DNA of 64,000 nt from Planctomycetota bacterium (GCA_021776785.1 JAJFFF010000012.1:1-64000), one strand, 5' to 3'. Numbered from the stretch's first letter, positions 45,159 through 54,513 are shown. Numbers and translations: made by a program. The notes: a model not told the origin generated them from the letters alone.

Positions 45159-45461
45159 TCAGACTTTGATGCGGATATCGACACCGGCGGGCATGTTGAG
45201 CTTGCTCAACGCGTCCACAGTTTTCGGTGTCGGCTCCTTGATGAAGATGAGCCGCTTGTGCGTGCGAATCTCAAACTGTTCGCGCGACTTTTTGTCGATA
45301 TGAGGAGAGCGCAAGACGGTGTAGCGCTCGATACGCGTGGGCAACGGCACAGGGCCGACCGCTTTCGCGCCCGTGCGCTTCGCGGTGTCCACGATCTCAA
45401 GCGCCGACGAGTCCAAGGACTCGTGGTCGTATGCCTCCATGCGGATCTTGATTTCATCCAT
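45159..45461 (-). CDS. rpsJ: 30S ribosomal protein S10 / NusE
   Basis: The 100-residue protein ([40 protein letters not shown], abbreviated; [22 protein letters not shown]) is S10, also a transcription antitermination factor that binds boxA with NusB. It opens the S10 cluster, 444 nt from the fusA stop. The Shine-Dalgarno site is weak (GAAGAGACC). Confidence 0.97.
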   Translation of the reverse strand: MDEIKIRMEAYDHESLDSSALEIVDTAKRTGAKAVGPVPLPTRIERYTVLRSPHIDKKSREQFEIRTHKRLIFIKEPTPKTVDALSKLNMPAGVDIRIKV

Positions 45462-45905
45462 GACTGATTCGGTCTCTTCTCTTTCCGGTGGCCATGCTCA
45501 GCTTTGAAGCAAACTCGCATCGAGAGCCCGTCTGGTTTCACTCCGCAAGGCGGGAACACAAAACGGGCGGGGCAGTGAGCCGACTCTTGGTCGGACTCCA
45601 GCCTCGCATCCGCTTGGCGCTCCTGCTGCGGGGTTTTCGACAACGAACTGTTGCCGAAAGGGCAGATAGGGGAACTCGCGAGTTTTCTCCAGGCAGAGCC
45701 CGGGAAACCGCGTAGTTTACCGATTCAGCAGCGAGCGCAAGGATTTATGGGCGACGAACTTGGAATCGCGCTCGCTCTTTTTCGCCCTGCGCCGCCCCCA
45801 CTCAAGCGACACCCAGTGGGTCGGCGCCGCGCCGCTCGATATCGTGCGGGGCGCGGGCCTCCAACTGCTCGTTGCCGTCGTGTTTCGTGACTTTTTCAAC
45901 GACGG
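45462..45905 (-). promoter_or_regulatory. 444-nt S10-operon leader region, no certain gene
   Basis: The gap between fusA and rpsJ is by far the longest in the ribosomal run and is where the S10-operon promoter and leader are expected, but I see no convincing -35/-10 pair. The plus strand has a 60-codon open frame without a start codon that ends in a protein-like stretch (DTQWVGAAPLDIVRGAGLQL...) stopping at 45909, inside the fusA end; this may be a gene remnant. tuf is not present. Confidence 0.35.
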
Positions 45906-47966
45906 TTAGATGAGACCGCGGGAGCGCTCGGGCGGGACGGCCTGATACCCCGTGGGCTCCATGCCGTGCGCGGCGCGCCCCTGCGTGAGACTCCGCAACG
46001 TCCCGACGTACCCAAACATCTCGCTGAGCGGCACGGTCGCTTCCAATTGGGTGGTCCCGTCGTCGCAGGCTTCGGTGCCCGAAATCATGGCGCGACGGCG
46101 GTTGAGATCACCCAAAACCTCGCCCACATAGTCATTCGGCGTGCGAATCTCCACATTCATGATGGGCTCAAGGAGCACACGCCCCGCCGCCTCGACCGCC
46201 GCGTCGATCCCGCGCGACGCGGCCACCTCAAACGCCAGGTCGGTGGAGTCCTCTTCCGAGAAAGCACCGCCCAACACCGTCATCTTGATCCCGATGAGCG
46301 GGTAGCCCAGGCCGGCGCCGGATCGCGCTGCCTCCTCCAGACTCCGTTCGACGGCGGAGTGGAATGCGGGCGGAATGGCGATTTGGGCCGAAGCGGTCCA
46401 TTCGACCTCCGCGCCCTCCAACTCCGCGAGAGGCTCCACGCGCATGTCGACCTTGCCGAACTGCCGTTTGTTGGCCGTCTCTTGGTCAAACGTACCGCTT
46501 CCGCGCCCGCCCTTGGCGACGGTCTGCCGGTAGGAGACGCGCGGGCTGCCCACGTTCGCGGGCACCTGGAAATCGCGCAGCATCCGGTTTTTTAAGACCT
46601 CGAGATGCAGCTCCCCCATGCCGGAGATGATGGTTTGGCCGGTTTCCGCGTCCTCGCGCACGTCAAACGTGGGATCTTCGATGCGCAGCCGCTCGAGCAC
46701 TTCGCCCAGCCGGTCCCGATCGGCCGAGCTCTTCGGCTCGATCGCCATCGAGATCACGGTCTCGGGAAAACGGGCCGGCTCGAACTGAACGGGGGCGGCT
46801 TTGGCGCAAAGCGTGTCGCCCGTGCGCGCAAACTTCAGCCCCGTGACGGCAACGATGTTGCCGGCCGGCACGACCGCAATGCGCTCGCGGCTCGCGGCAT
46901 GCATGCGATAGAGCTGCTGGATTTTTTCGCCCTTTGAAACCCGCGGGTTGAAGACGTGTCCGTTCTCCTTGAGCTGACCGCTGTACACGCGCAGGTAAAT
47001 CAGGTTGCCGTGGCGGTCGGCAAAGCTCTTAAACACCAGCGCGGCGAACGGGGCGTCCGGATCGCAGGGGCGCTCAAGCGGCGCGCCCGTTTTCGGGTCC
47101 TGGCCGGTGGCACCCGGCACATCGACAGGAGACGGCAAGTAGGCCACGACGGCGTCGAGCAGTGGTTGAACGCCCTTGTTGCGCAGCGCCGACCCGCAAA
47201 ACACCGGCGCGATCTTGCCCGCGAGCGTCGCCCGCCGGAGACCGCGTTTGAGCAGTTCCGCGCCGACCGGCTCGTCGGCCAAGTACTGCTCCGCGACCTC
47301 GTCGTCGAGATCCGCGATCGCTCCGACCAGTTCCATCCGGTTGAGCTCTGCGTCTTCTTGGAGCTCGGCCGGGATCGGTCCGACGTCGAATTCTTCGCCT
47401 TGCCCGTCGTCGTCTTTCCAGACATACGCCTTTTGTTCGACCAAATCGATCACGCCACGGAGCTCGCGCTCCAATCCGATCGGGATCTGGCAGATCACGG
47501 GCGGCTTGCTCAACCGCTTGCGAATCGAGTCCACGGCTCGTTCAAACGACGCGCCCGCGCGGTCGAGTTTGTTGACAAAGCAGATGCGCGGGACGTGGTA
47601 GCGATCGGCCTGGCGCCACACGGTCTCGCTTTGCGCTTCGACGCCGTGCACGCCGTCGAACACGACCACGGCGCCATCGAGGACGCGCAGCGAACGCTCG
47701 ACCTCGGCAGTGAAATCGACGTGGCCCGGCGTATCAATCAGGTTGATGTCGTAGCCCGCCCACTCGATCGCTGTGGCCGCGGCGGTGATCGTGATCCCGC
47801 GCGCTTGCTCCTCCTCCATCCAGTCCATCGTGGCGCCGCCCTCATGGACCTCGCCGATGCGGTGCTCTTTGCCCGTGTAGTAGAGGATGCGCTCGGTCAC
47901 GGTGGTCTTGCCGGCATCAATGTGCGCAATGATGCCGATGTTGCGCGTCTGGCGGATGTCGGACAT
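45906..47966 (-). CDS. fusA: elongation factor G
   Basis: The 686-residue GTPase has G1 AHIDAGKTT, switch [30 protein letters not shown], domain II-V motifs and the C-terminal [15 protein letters not shown]. It translocates tRNAs on the ribosome. Planctomycetota often carry several EF-G paralogues, so this may not be the only one. It is separated from rpsG by about 5.7 kb and lacks tuf downstream. Its ATG lies 15 nt from the divergent rhomboid start; a CATAAT hexamer (47984-47979) gives an extremely short leader. Confidence 0.93.
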   Translation of the reverse strand: MSDIRQTRNIGIIAHIDAGKTTVTERILYYTGKEHRIGEVHEGGATMDWMEEEQARGITITAAATAIEWAGYDINLIDTPGHVDFTAEVERSLRVLDGAVVVFDGVHGVEAQSETVWRQADRYHVPRICFVNKLDRAGASFERAVDSIRKRLSKPPVICQIPIGLERELRGVIDLVEQKAYVWKDDDGQGEEFDVGPIPAELQEDAELNRMELVGAIADLDDEVAEQYLADEPVGAELLKRGLRRATLAGKIAPVFCGSALRNKGVQPLLDAVVAYLPSPVDVPGATGQDPKTGAPLERPCDPDAPFAALVFKSFADRHGNLIYLRVYSGQLKENGHVFNPRVSKGEKIQQLYRMHAASRERIAVVPAGNIVAVTGLKFARTGDTLCAKAAPVQFEPARFPETVISMAIEPKSSADRDRLGEVLERLRIEDPTFDVREDAETGQTIISGMGELHLEVLKNRMLRDFQVPANVGSPRVSYRQTVAKGGRGSGTFDQETANKRQFGKVDMRVEPLAELEGAEVEWTASAQIAIPPAFHSAVERSLEEAARSGAGLGYPLIGIKMTVLGGAFSEEDSTDLAFEVAASRGIDAAVEAAGRVLLEPIMNVEIRTPNDYVGEVLGDLNRRRAMISGTEACDDGTTQLEATVPLSEMFGYVGTLRSLTQGRAAHGMEPTGYQAVPPERSRGLI

Positions 47967-47981
47967 AGCGAACCGAGGATT

Positions 47982-49349
47982 ATGCCTGAAGACGACAGCG
48001 TTTCTTATGAACTGTCGAGGCTCTATCTCGGAACGGTTGGTCGCTACGCAGTCGGTCCGAAAGCGCGGCCGCTGCGAAGAGAGAGCCTAGTCCGGACGCG
48101 ATTCGTGGAGCTGCGTGCGCGCATGCTCTTTCCGGACCGCTACAATGACTGGATGGACTCCGACGCGCCGCGCGAGGACGCACCCGCGCAGTGGCTCGAA
48201 GCAACCGCGTTCGGCCTCGTTCCGCGTGCCAAAGGTCAGTGGGGCCTCCTGCGAGCCGATCCCGATCAAGGGGACAAGATCGATTTGGTGCCGTCGAACG
48301 ACCCGTTTGAACTCGCGGACGCCCTTGCAAGGGCGGACCCGGCCCCCGAACTCGGGTGGAGTCCGGAGAGTCCGTATTTCACAACCGTGTACGAGATGGA
48401 AGCGATCGCCGCACCGGTGGTGGCGCGCGGGCTCGAACAACAGGAAGCGCGCTTGCAAGACACGCTTCCGACAGCAGGCATGGCGATCGCCGTGGCGGTT
48501 GGCGCCGCGCTCCTGTGGCCGCGCGTTCCGCAGTACCAAATGCTGATCGTCCTCGGCATGGTCTTCGTTTGGGTGCCGCTCTGGCAGCGCGGCGTCGAAG
48601 CATCGTGGGATGCGTGGAGCCATCGCAAGAAACTGCGCACCAAACCCGATGCGTGGCGCCGCGCGCAAGCGGTTCGCTACCGATTTTGGTGGTTGAGCGA
48701 AACGCCGCGACCTTACGTTGCGATCGGCTTGATCGCGTTGTTCATCGTGTTCTTTTTGGCGTCGCACGTGGTCGGAATCCGGGAAGCTGTCTCTCGACTG
48801 GGGCTCCTTAAGCCGCTCAACGGAGATTGGTGGCGCCTGTTTACATGCGCGTTCCTCCACGGCGATCCGGTCCACATCGGCCTCAACTCCTATGTCGCCT
48901 ACGATCTCGCGCGAATCGGACGTCGCGTTATTGACGAGCGTCGTTTGCTCATCGCGTTTGTCGTGAGCGTGCTTTGCGGATCGCTGGCCAGCGTCGCGTT
49001 CACGAATGCGGCGAGCATCGGCGCGTCGGGCGGCGTTCTCGGTTGGGGCGGCATGTTGTTGGCGATCTCGCGCCATCACGCAGGGATGCGCGGCTCAGGT
49101 CTGGGGTCGGCACTCTTGCGCTGGGTCGTGTTGTTGGCGATCGTGGGCGGAGCGGGCGCGAGCTTCATCGACAACGCCGCGCACGCGGGCGGGTTGCTCG
49201 GCGGCTACGCAGCGGGACTCTGGTTCATCCGCGACAAAAAGACCCGCCTGCCCATGGGGACCAACCCCAATCGTTCCGCATGGATCGGGATGGCGGCGAT
49301 CGCGGCTTTGTGCGCGGCGGCGATGTTGTTTCATTTGCTGCGCCGCTAA
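47982..49349 (+). CDS. rhomboid-family intramembrane serine protease with long N-terminal domain
   Basis: The 455-residue protein has a soluble, acidic N-terminal part (about residues 1-160), a pair of helices around 165-205, and a C-terminal rhomboid core with the catalytic Ser in [12 protein letters not shown] and the His in [28 protein letters not shown] with the HxxxN-type segment HIGLNSY is also conserved. It would cleave membrane protein substrates. The ORF track begins in the fusA antisense; ATG 47982 with upstream GAGG is preferred. It opens the block inserted in the str operon. Confidence 0.85.
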   Translation: MPEDDSVSYELSRLYLGTVGRYAVGPKARPLRRESLVRTRFVELRARMLFPDRYNDWMDSDAPREDAPAQWLEATAFGLVPRAKGQWGLLRADPDQGDKIDLVPSNDPFELADALARADPAPELGWSPESPYFTTVYEMEAIAAPVVARGLEQQEARLQDTLPTAGMAIAVAVGAALLWPRVPQYQMLIVLGMVFVWVPLWQRGVEASWDAWSHRKKLRTKPDAWRRAQAVRYRFWWLSETPRPYVAIGLIALFIVFFLASHVVGIREAVSRLGLLKPLNGDWWRLFTCAFLHGDPVHIGLNSYVAYDLARIGRRVIDERRLLIAFVVSVLCGSLASVAFTNAASIGASGGVLGWGGMLLAISRHHAGMRGSGLGSALLRWVVLLAIVGGAGASFIDNAAHAGGLLGGYAAGLWFIRDKKTRLPMGTNPNRSAWIGMAAIAALCAAAMLFHLLRR

Positions 49350-49418
49350 CGCGCACGTGCAACCGACCGATGGAACACCCCGGTCGTACGCGCGGGGCCG
49401 ACGCCGGGCCGAACATGT

Positions 49419-49658
49419 CTAGCCGCCAAACAAGAAGTCCAACACGTCCATCCCGGTGTCATGGTCTTCCAAGATCTCTGCGTTGTAGAACTCGGTAAAG
49501 CCGCACCGGTTGCACGAAGCCGCGGCATACTTGTTGTGTTGGATATTGAGCAGCCTTGAGATGCCTGTGCCGGCGAGCGCAACACGCTTTACGCGCGCAC
49601 CCCGTGCCTGACACTTGGCGCACACAAATCGCGCCGCGAGTTCCTGATCGAGACTCAT
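49419..49658 (-). CDS. zinc-ribbon protein of the DUF2082 type
   Basis: The 79-residue protein has two CxxC knuckles (CAKCQA, CNRCGF) separated by a LAGTGISRLLNIQHNKYAA stretch and ends in TEFYNAEI...VLDFLFGG, the pattern of the predicted nucleic-acid-binding zinc-ribbon family DUF2082. It is convergent with the rhomboid gene. Function is unknown. Confidence 0.8.
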   Translation of the reverse strand: MSLDQELAARFVCAKCQARGARVKRVALAGTGISRLLNIQHNKYAAASCNRCGFTEFYNAEILEDHDTGMDVLDFLFGG

Positions 49659-49897
49659 GACGATCTTTACTCACGGCGCGCGAAACTATTCCTTCCGAAA
49701 CCGGCGACCAACGTCTACAGCGCCCTACCGATACTGTGGCCGCGCTCGCAAAGTGTCACGTAGGGAATACGAGGCACGGCGTTGGGGGCAAAAAATGAAT
49801 TGCAACTCGTGCAAAACGTGAGTTGATGGGTGTAGGGACCGTGCAATGCGGGCCGCGAGTAAATCGAGTCCGGGCCGATTCGAGAGAGGGGTTAAGA

Positions 49898-51916
49898 ATG
49901 CGAAACTTGGTTTGTTTCGTGCTCGCGCTCATCGGCCTCGCGGCCAGCGCCTACGCACAGTGTCCGGGCAACGCGCCGCCACCTCCGCCGCCTCCCCCGC
50001 CGCCGCCTAAGGATCCTCCAAAAGCAAAGGCGCCGGATTCGACGGCGGTGCCGCCTGGAATGCTGCCGACCGGATTGCGTGATCCGTTCGACCCCGAGCC
50101 CGAGAGCGACGATCCGGAGCCGCCCGCAACACCGGGACCCGAGACACCCGGTGACGGTCCGGCCCCGGCGCCGATCCCGGTTCCTCCGGACCCGGGCGTT
50201 CCGACGCCGCCGACCGGTGGCGTTCCCGCCGCCCCGACGCCGGATGCAGCACCCGGCACCCCGGGCGCTGGGCCGACTTCGCGTCGTCCGCGACGGACGA
50301 GCAATGTCTCGCGCAACGGCTGGCGTTTTTGGTGGGAATTCAACCGCGATTCGCTGGTGGGCACCCGCCGGCTCATCCCGGGCCGCGCCCTCACCGGCGT
50401 GACGACCGGCGTTTTTGATCCGTTGGGAGAACGGCGCGGTCCCGTCCTGGACGAGCTCCGCGCGATCGCTCGCAACGAGGGGCTGACGAATGCTCTTCGT
50501 GGCGCCGCGCTTGTGGCGTTGGGTCGAGCGGGTGGAGACGCCGACGCGACGTTTTTGCTGGGCGTCGCCACCAATCAAAAAATGCCGACAAGCTTGCGCG
50601 AACAAGCGGTGTTGGCTCTCGGTCTGCTGCCGGAAATCAAGGACCCCGCGGTGCGCGCCCAGGTGCGTCGTTCGTTCCTCGATCTCACGGGCGCGAAAAA
50701 CCTCAGTTTGTCGAAGCGCGGGGATCGACACGTGCAAGACATCGCGGTATTGGCCGCTGGCATGCGCGGTCGCTCGGACCGCGATATCCGAAGCGACCTG
50801 ATCGGCCTCACGCTGAAACAGCGAAACGCCCACATGAGTGCGCTGTATGCACTCGCCGGCGCGATGGCCGGCGATCGGCTGTTATCACCCGAGCGGATGC
50901 GCGGCGCCGCGCGCGGCCGCGTCGGCAGCCACCAATTGAATGACGTGGAGCGCTCGCACGTCGTCCTCGCGCTCGCACGGAGTGGCGAACATGGCGCCGT
51001 CACGACACTCCTCAAGCTCTCCCGCGCACGCAGTGTCGGAGTGCACACCAAGCGCAGCGTGGCGCTCGCTCTCGGAGAACTCCTTCGGAGCGCGGGCGAA
51101 CAACACGCATGGAGCGACCGCGTTCGCAACGCGTTGGTGCGGACGTTGAAGAAGGGGAGCGACCCCGTGCTGCGCGGTTATGCCGCGCTGGGCCTGGCGC
51201 GCAACGCCCGTTCCAGCGACCTTTCGGTATTGAGTGCACTCACAAACGATCCCAATGCGGATGTGCGACCGTATGGCGCGCTCGCGCTGGGCGTGGCCTG
51301 CGGCGCGCAACGCGAAACCAATGCCGTACGCGCGGCCAAGGGTGTTGACGATCTCGTTCGAGCGCTGGTTCGTTCGAAGGATCCGGAGTTTCGTTCGGCC
51401 GCGTGTATCGGCGTCGGACTCGCGGGAAGCACCAAGCACCTGGGCCTGTTGCTCGACGTTGTGTCCACCACCAGAGAGCCCGCCGTCGTCCGTGGCGCCG
51501 CCGCCAACGGCGCCGGTCTGCTCGGGCGCGACTCGATGCGCGCTTCGCAGGTGTTGCTCGATGCCGTCATGACGGGATCGCCCCACCTCGCCGGCGAGGC
51601 TTCTTTGGGCCTTGGGTTCATGAGCGCTCGCAACTCGGTCAGCGTGTTGTTGCTGACGATGCAACGGACCAAGTCCGGGCTGACCCGCGCGCGCATCATC
51701 CGCGCCCTCGGACACATCGGACATCGACGCGCCGTAAAACCGCTGTTCGAAATCCTGACATCCAAACGCTGGAGCCCCCGCATGCGCGAGCAAGCGGCAA
51801 CGGCACTCGGAATGATCGGAAACCTACGCGACACCGATCCGCTGATGGAGTTCGGATTCGATTTCAACCACTACGGCACACTTCCCGTGACGTACGACAT
51901 CTTGAACCAGCTGTAG
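49898..51916 (+). CDS. exported HEAT-repeat protein with Pro-rich linker
   Basis: The 672-residue product has a signal peptide (MRNLVCFVLALIGLAASAYAQ), a run of eleven prolines and a Pro/Gly/Thr-rich linker (to about residue 140), then about 500 residues of HEAT/PBS-like repeats (LRGYAALGLARNARSSDLSVL, LAGEASLGLGFMSARNSVSVL, ARIIRALGHIGHRRAVKPLFEIL). It probably serves as a periplasmic or surface scaffold. GAGAGGGG precedes ATG 49898. It stands alone, with its own terminator. Confidence 0.85.
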   Translation: MRNLVCFVLALIGLAASAYAQCPGNAPPPPPPPPPPPKDPPKAKAPDSTAVPPGMLPTGLRDPFDPEPESDDPEPPATPGPETPGDGPAPAPIPVPPDPGVPTPPTGGVPAAPTPDAAPGTPGAGPTSRRPRRTSNVSRNGWRFWWEFNRDSLVGTRRLIPGRALTGVTTGVFDPLGERRGPVLDELRAIARNEGLTNALRGAALVALGRAGGDADATFLLGVATNQKMPTSLREQAVLALGLLPEIKDPAVRAQVRRSFLDLTGAKNLSLSKRGDRHVQDIAVLAAGMRGRSDRDIRSDLIGLTLKQRNAHMSALYALAGAMAGDRLLSPERMRGAARGRVGSHQLNDVERSHVVLALARSGEHGAVTTLLKLSRARSVGVHTKRSVALALGELLRSAGEQHAWSDRVRNALVRTLKKGSDPVLRGYAALGLARNARSSDLSVLSALTNDPNADVRPYGALALGVACGAQRETNAVRAAKGVDDLVRALVRSKDPEFRSAACIGVGLAGSTKHLGLLLDVVSTTREPAVVRGAAANGAGLLGRDSMRASQVLLDAVMTGSPHLAGEASLGLGFMSARNSVSVLLLTMQRTKSGLTRARIIRALGHIGHRRAVKPLFEILTSKRWSPRMREQAATALGMIGNLRDTDPLMEFGFDFNHYGTLPVTYDILNQL

Positions 51917-51924
51917 AAACCACG

Positions 51925-51947
51925 GGGCGGGCCGTTAAGGTCCGCCC
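51925..51947 (+). terminator. terminator of the HEAT-repeat gene
   Basis: GGGCGGGCC and GGTCCGCCC form a 9-bp stem with a short loop (GTTAA), followed by TTCTTCG, 8 nt after the stop codon. Confidence 0.65.
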
Positions 51948-51984
51948 TTCTTCGCGTCGGTGCGCCGCGCTGCCAGCGCGGTGC

Positions 51985-52746
51985 CTATTGACCTGCGTTT
52001 TCGGCGTTCCGGAGTTGTTTCCAGAACGCATACCGGAGCTTTTGCCCCACGCCGGCGTCGCGGTTAGAGCGCCACCTGTTTCCAAGCCGCCTGTGCGCGG
52101 AAGCGCGAACCTCCAAGAGTTGAAGTTGATCGACCTGTCCCGGCCACTCCACAAGGAATTCCGTGCACCGGGCGACAATCGACTTCAGTGCATCCCGCTC
52201 TCCGTCCAGGCCGCCAATTGCCCATGCGAAAAACTCGCGTCGATCTTCCGCGGCCTTCGCTTCCATCGGATGGCCTATCGCGTTGCAAGCCTCGCGGAGC
52301 GCTTCGTAGATCCTTTCGGTACTTCCCGACCATGCACCTTCTTCAACCAAGCACCGGTCGGCGTTGTGAATGACATGGGACCACTTTCCCTGTCCTGCTT
52401 CGCCTAGATACCAGGGCATGATCAGTCCCGAAAAGATCCATGGTCCGTCTTTCTCTTCGCTGACGGTATCGACGATCCAATCTTCGATGCCAACTTCGCA
52501 CAGCTTCTCGCGCGTCGGTGCATCAAACCCGACCGGCGCGAATTTCCATGCGCTGTCGTGGTCTTCATCAACAACTCGATGTCCTTGATCGACAACCTGC
52601 GGCCCCCGAGTCGTACAACCACAACAAGGGCAATACACAAACGGAACGTCATCCGGCCGGCTCAGGAGAATGAACGGCTCGCCCGTAAAAACAAGACAAA
52701 GCCCGGCCGTGTACAACTGCACGTGCGTCGGTTGCTCCGCCATCAC
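51985..52746 (-). CDS. orphan soluble protein with CPCCGC motif
   Basis: The 253-residue protein has an early CPCCGCTTRGP motif (about residue 39-49), likely a metal or redox site, and otherwise acidic, Trp-rich sequence (WSHVIHNADRCLVEEGAWSGS). No family is recognised. It lies between two non-coding, repeat-rich stretches, with codon usage visibly less GC-biased than that of the ribosomal genes. The start may be ATG 52746 or 52743. Confidence 0.6.
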   Translation of the reverse strand: MMAEQPTHVQLYTAGLCLVFTGEPFILLSRPDDVPFVYCPCCGCTTRGPQVVDQGHRVVDEDHDSAWKFAPVGFDAPTREKLCEVGIEDWIVDTVSEEKDGPWIFSGLIMPWYLGEAGQGKWSHVIHNADRCLVEEGAWSGSTERIYEALREACNAIGHPMEAKAAEDRREFFAWAIGGLDGERDALKSIVARCTEFLVEWPGQVDQLQLLEVRASAHRRLGNRWRSNRDAGVGQKLRYAFWKQLRNAENAGQ

Positions 52747-52990
52747 TCCACCCTAACCGTCGCGTGACCCAAGTCGAGCAGCTCGTTAGGCCGGGAAGTC
52801 CGGCCCACTGAAGGGCGGGCCGGAAGGCCGAGGTCAGAGGAGCCTTCGTTGTTCGCGCGCCGGACGGCTCAGTGTTCGGCTGTCGTTGTGTGTACGCACA
52901 ACCCCGCCTTCGCCACGGCTACGGCGGGTCGTCCGCGCCTCGCGAGAACGACAACTCATTCGCCGCACGCACAACCCGCGCGACGCAACG

Positions 52991-53086
52991 AACACCCAAA
53001 GCCAAGCCGCCAGAGGCGACGAGGCGCGCCCAAAGGCATGCCAAACCGATCGAACGTCGGGCTATGACATCGTCAGATGTCATGCA
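52991..53086. repeat. 96-bp repeat, copy 1
   Basis: Begins AACACCCAAAGCCAAGCCGC and ends in the palindrome TGACATC-GTCA-GATGTCA followed by TGCA. It is followed at once by a second palindrome TCAACATC-GTCA-GATGTTGA (53091-53110). The stretch 52747-52990 before it holds GC-rich hairpins (GTTGTGTGTACGCACAAC) but no gene. Confidence 0.9.
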
Positions 53087-53145
53087 CCGCGTCAACATCG
53101 TCAGATGTTGAGCCAGAGATACTGCACATAAGGCCTTTGGTCACA

Positions 53146-53211
53146 TGCCTCGGCAGACGAAAAAGGGCCGCACAACCGTGCGACCCTCTTGGATCGTAAG
53201 CAAAGCGAAAA
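53146..53211 (-). repeat. 66-nt block duplicated exactly at 53584-53649 (contains a terminator)
   Basis: TGCCTCGGCAGACGAAAAAGGGCCG... through AAGCAAAGCGAAAA is identical in both places. On the minus strand it encodes the stem GGGTCGCAC-GGTT-GTGCGGCCC followed by TTTTT (53186-53160 in this copy). Confidence 0.9.
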
Positions 53212-53262
53212 GTTGTGCGTCCGCCCAACAAGAACCCGCACGCACAACTCACGCCCGAATCG

Positions 53263-53358
53263 AACACCCCGGGCCAAGCCGCCAGAGGCGACGAGGCGCG
53301 CCCAAAGGCATGCCAAACCGCCCAAACGCCGAGCTATGACATCGTCAGATGTCATGCA
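53263..53358. repeat. 96-bp repeat, copy 2
   Basis: Same core as copy 1 with a few changes (CCCGGGCC instead of CCAAAGCC near the start) and the same palindrome TGACATC-GTCA-GATGTCA. Its 22-nt left flank CGCACAACTCACGCCCGAATCG is shared with copy 3. Confidence 0.9.
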
Positions 53359-53460
53359 GAGAACACATAAGAAGTTCAGGCACTTCGCTCGCGGTACGAA
53401 AAAAGGCCGCCTTGTGCCTACGCACAACAAAAAACGAGCGCACAACTCACGCCCGAATCG

Positions 53461-53556
53461 AACACCCAAAGCCAAGCCGCCAGAGGCGACGAGGCGCGCC
53501 CAAAGGCATGCCAAACCGATCGAGCGACGAGCTATGACATCGTGAGATGTCATGCA
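53461..53556. repeat. 96-bp repeat, copy 3
   Basis: Nearly identical to copy 1 in the core; the palindrome loop reads GTGA instead of GTCA. It is the copy closest to rpsG. The long antisense and sense ORFs over these repeats are simply periodic translations of them. Confidence 0.9.
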
Positions 53557-53564
53557 GGAAACAC

Positions 53565-53681
53565 ATAAGGCCTTTAGCCACTTTGCCTCGGCAGACGAAA
53601 AAGGGCCGCACAACCGTGCGACCCTCTTGGATCGTAAGCAAAGCGAAAAACGCTACCAGGCAAAGTGGCTAAAGGCCTTAT
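53565..53681 (-). repeat. inverted repeat pairing the rpsG 3' end with a downstream copy
   Basis: ATAAGGCCTTTAGCCACTTT then GCC at 53565-53587 is the exact reverse complement of 53659-53681, which encodes the last codons of rpsG. The 71-nt loop contains the rpsG stop codon and the terminator. The rpsG transcript could form a 23-bp stem that includes its own coding end. Confidence 0.85.
53598..53624 (-). terminator. rho-independent terminator after rpsG
   Basis: Nine-base-pair stem GGGTCGCAC/GTGCGGCCC with one G-T pair, loop GGTT, and TTTTT on the minus strand, about 30 nt past the rpsG stop. A complete second copy lies 438 nt further downstream. Confidence 0.9.
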
Positions 53682-54126
53682 TGGCCTCCGCCATCTTATG
53701 AACGTTCTCACGAGTAGTCATAGCCCCACCCTCACCGTTGTACGCGGCGATCAACTCGTCGGCCAACGCGCGGGCGATCGGGCGGCCCTTCTTGCCTCGT
53801 GCGGACGTCAAGATCCACCGGACCGCGAGCATCTGCGCGCGGCGGCGGTTCACTTCCATCGGCACCTGGTACGTCGCACCACCGACGCGCTTGCTGCGCA
53901 CCTGGATCATCGGCTTGACGTTGTTCAGTGCTTGCGTGAACACCTCAAGCGGGTCCTTGTCCTTCATGCGGCCTGCGATGATATCGAAGGCGCCATACAC
54001 CGCTGCTTGCGCGGTGGATTTTTTGCCGTCGCGCATGACGGAGTTGATGAACTTGCCCAACAACTTGTTGTTGTTTTGGGGATCCGGCTTGAGGTAGCGC
54101 TCGGTTGATTTGTAGTTACGCGGCAT
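53653..54126 (-). CDS. rpsG: 30S ribosomal protein S7
   Basis: The 157-residue protein has the S7 pattern (LLGKFINSVMRDGKKSTAQAAVYGAFDII, RSKRVGGATYQVPMEVNRRRAQMLAVRWI) and ends EANKAFSHFAW. It nucleates 30S head assembly. It is 15 nt after rpsL. fusA, which should follow, is displaced by the repeat array and the inserted gene block. Confidence 0.97.
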   Translation of the reverse strand: MPRNYKSTERYLKPDPQNNNKLLGKFINSVMRDGKKSTAQAAVYGAFDIIAGRMKDKDPLEVFTQALNNVKPMIQVRSKRVGGATYQVPMEVNRRRAQMLAVRWILTSARGKKGRPIARALADELIAAYNGEGGAMTTRENVHKMAEANKAFSHFAW

Positions 54127-54141
54127 CTTGAATGCTTCTTA

Positions 54142-54513
54142 TTACTTGGGGCGTTTGGCGCCGTACTTGGAGCGGCCCTGACGACGGTCTTCCACACCCG
54201 AAGCATCCAGTGTGCCGCGGATCACGTGATAGCGCACACCCGGAAGGTCGCGCACCTTTCCACCACGCACGAGCACAATCGAGTGCTCCTGCAGGTTGTG
54301 CCCCTCACCCGGAATGTAGGCCGTAACCTCTTTTCCGTTCGAGAGACGCACGCGCGCGATTTTGCGCAACGCGGAGTTCGGCTTCTTGGGCGTCATGGTC
54401 TTGACCTGAAGGCAGACGCCGCGCTTGGCCGGACAACTGTCCAGGGCGGGCGACTTGCTGCGATAGACCTTCGGCTTGCGGCCGTGGCGGATGAGCTGAT
54501 TGATAGTCGGCAT
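54142..54513 (-). CDS. rpsL: 30S ribosomal protein S12
   Basis: The 123-residue protein starts [15 protein letters not shown] and has [17 protein letters not shown] and [15 protein letters not shown]; the two lysines that are altered in streptomycin-resistant strains are unaltered. The eight extra N-terminal residues of the ORF track are not conserved. Confidence 0.97.
   Translation of the reverse strand: MPTINQLIRHGRKPKVYRSKSPALDSCPAKRGVCLQVKTMTPKKPNSALRKIARVRLSNGKEVTAYIPGEGHNLQEHSIVLVRGGKVRDLPGVRYHVIRGTLDASGVEDRRQGRSKYGAKRPK

Noticed and set aside
46956-47981. N-terminal extension of the rhomboid ORF
   Set aside because: It is antisense to fusA; ATG 47982 gives a sensible protein.
53101-53613. 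170-aa minus-strand ORF with internal repeats
   Set aside because: Periodic translation of the non-coding repeat array; no start site and Cys/Arg-biased composition.
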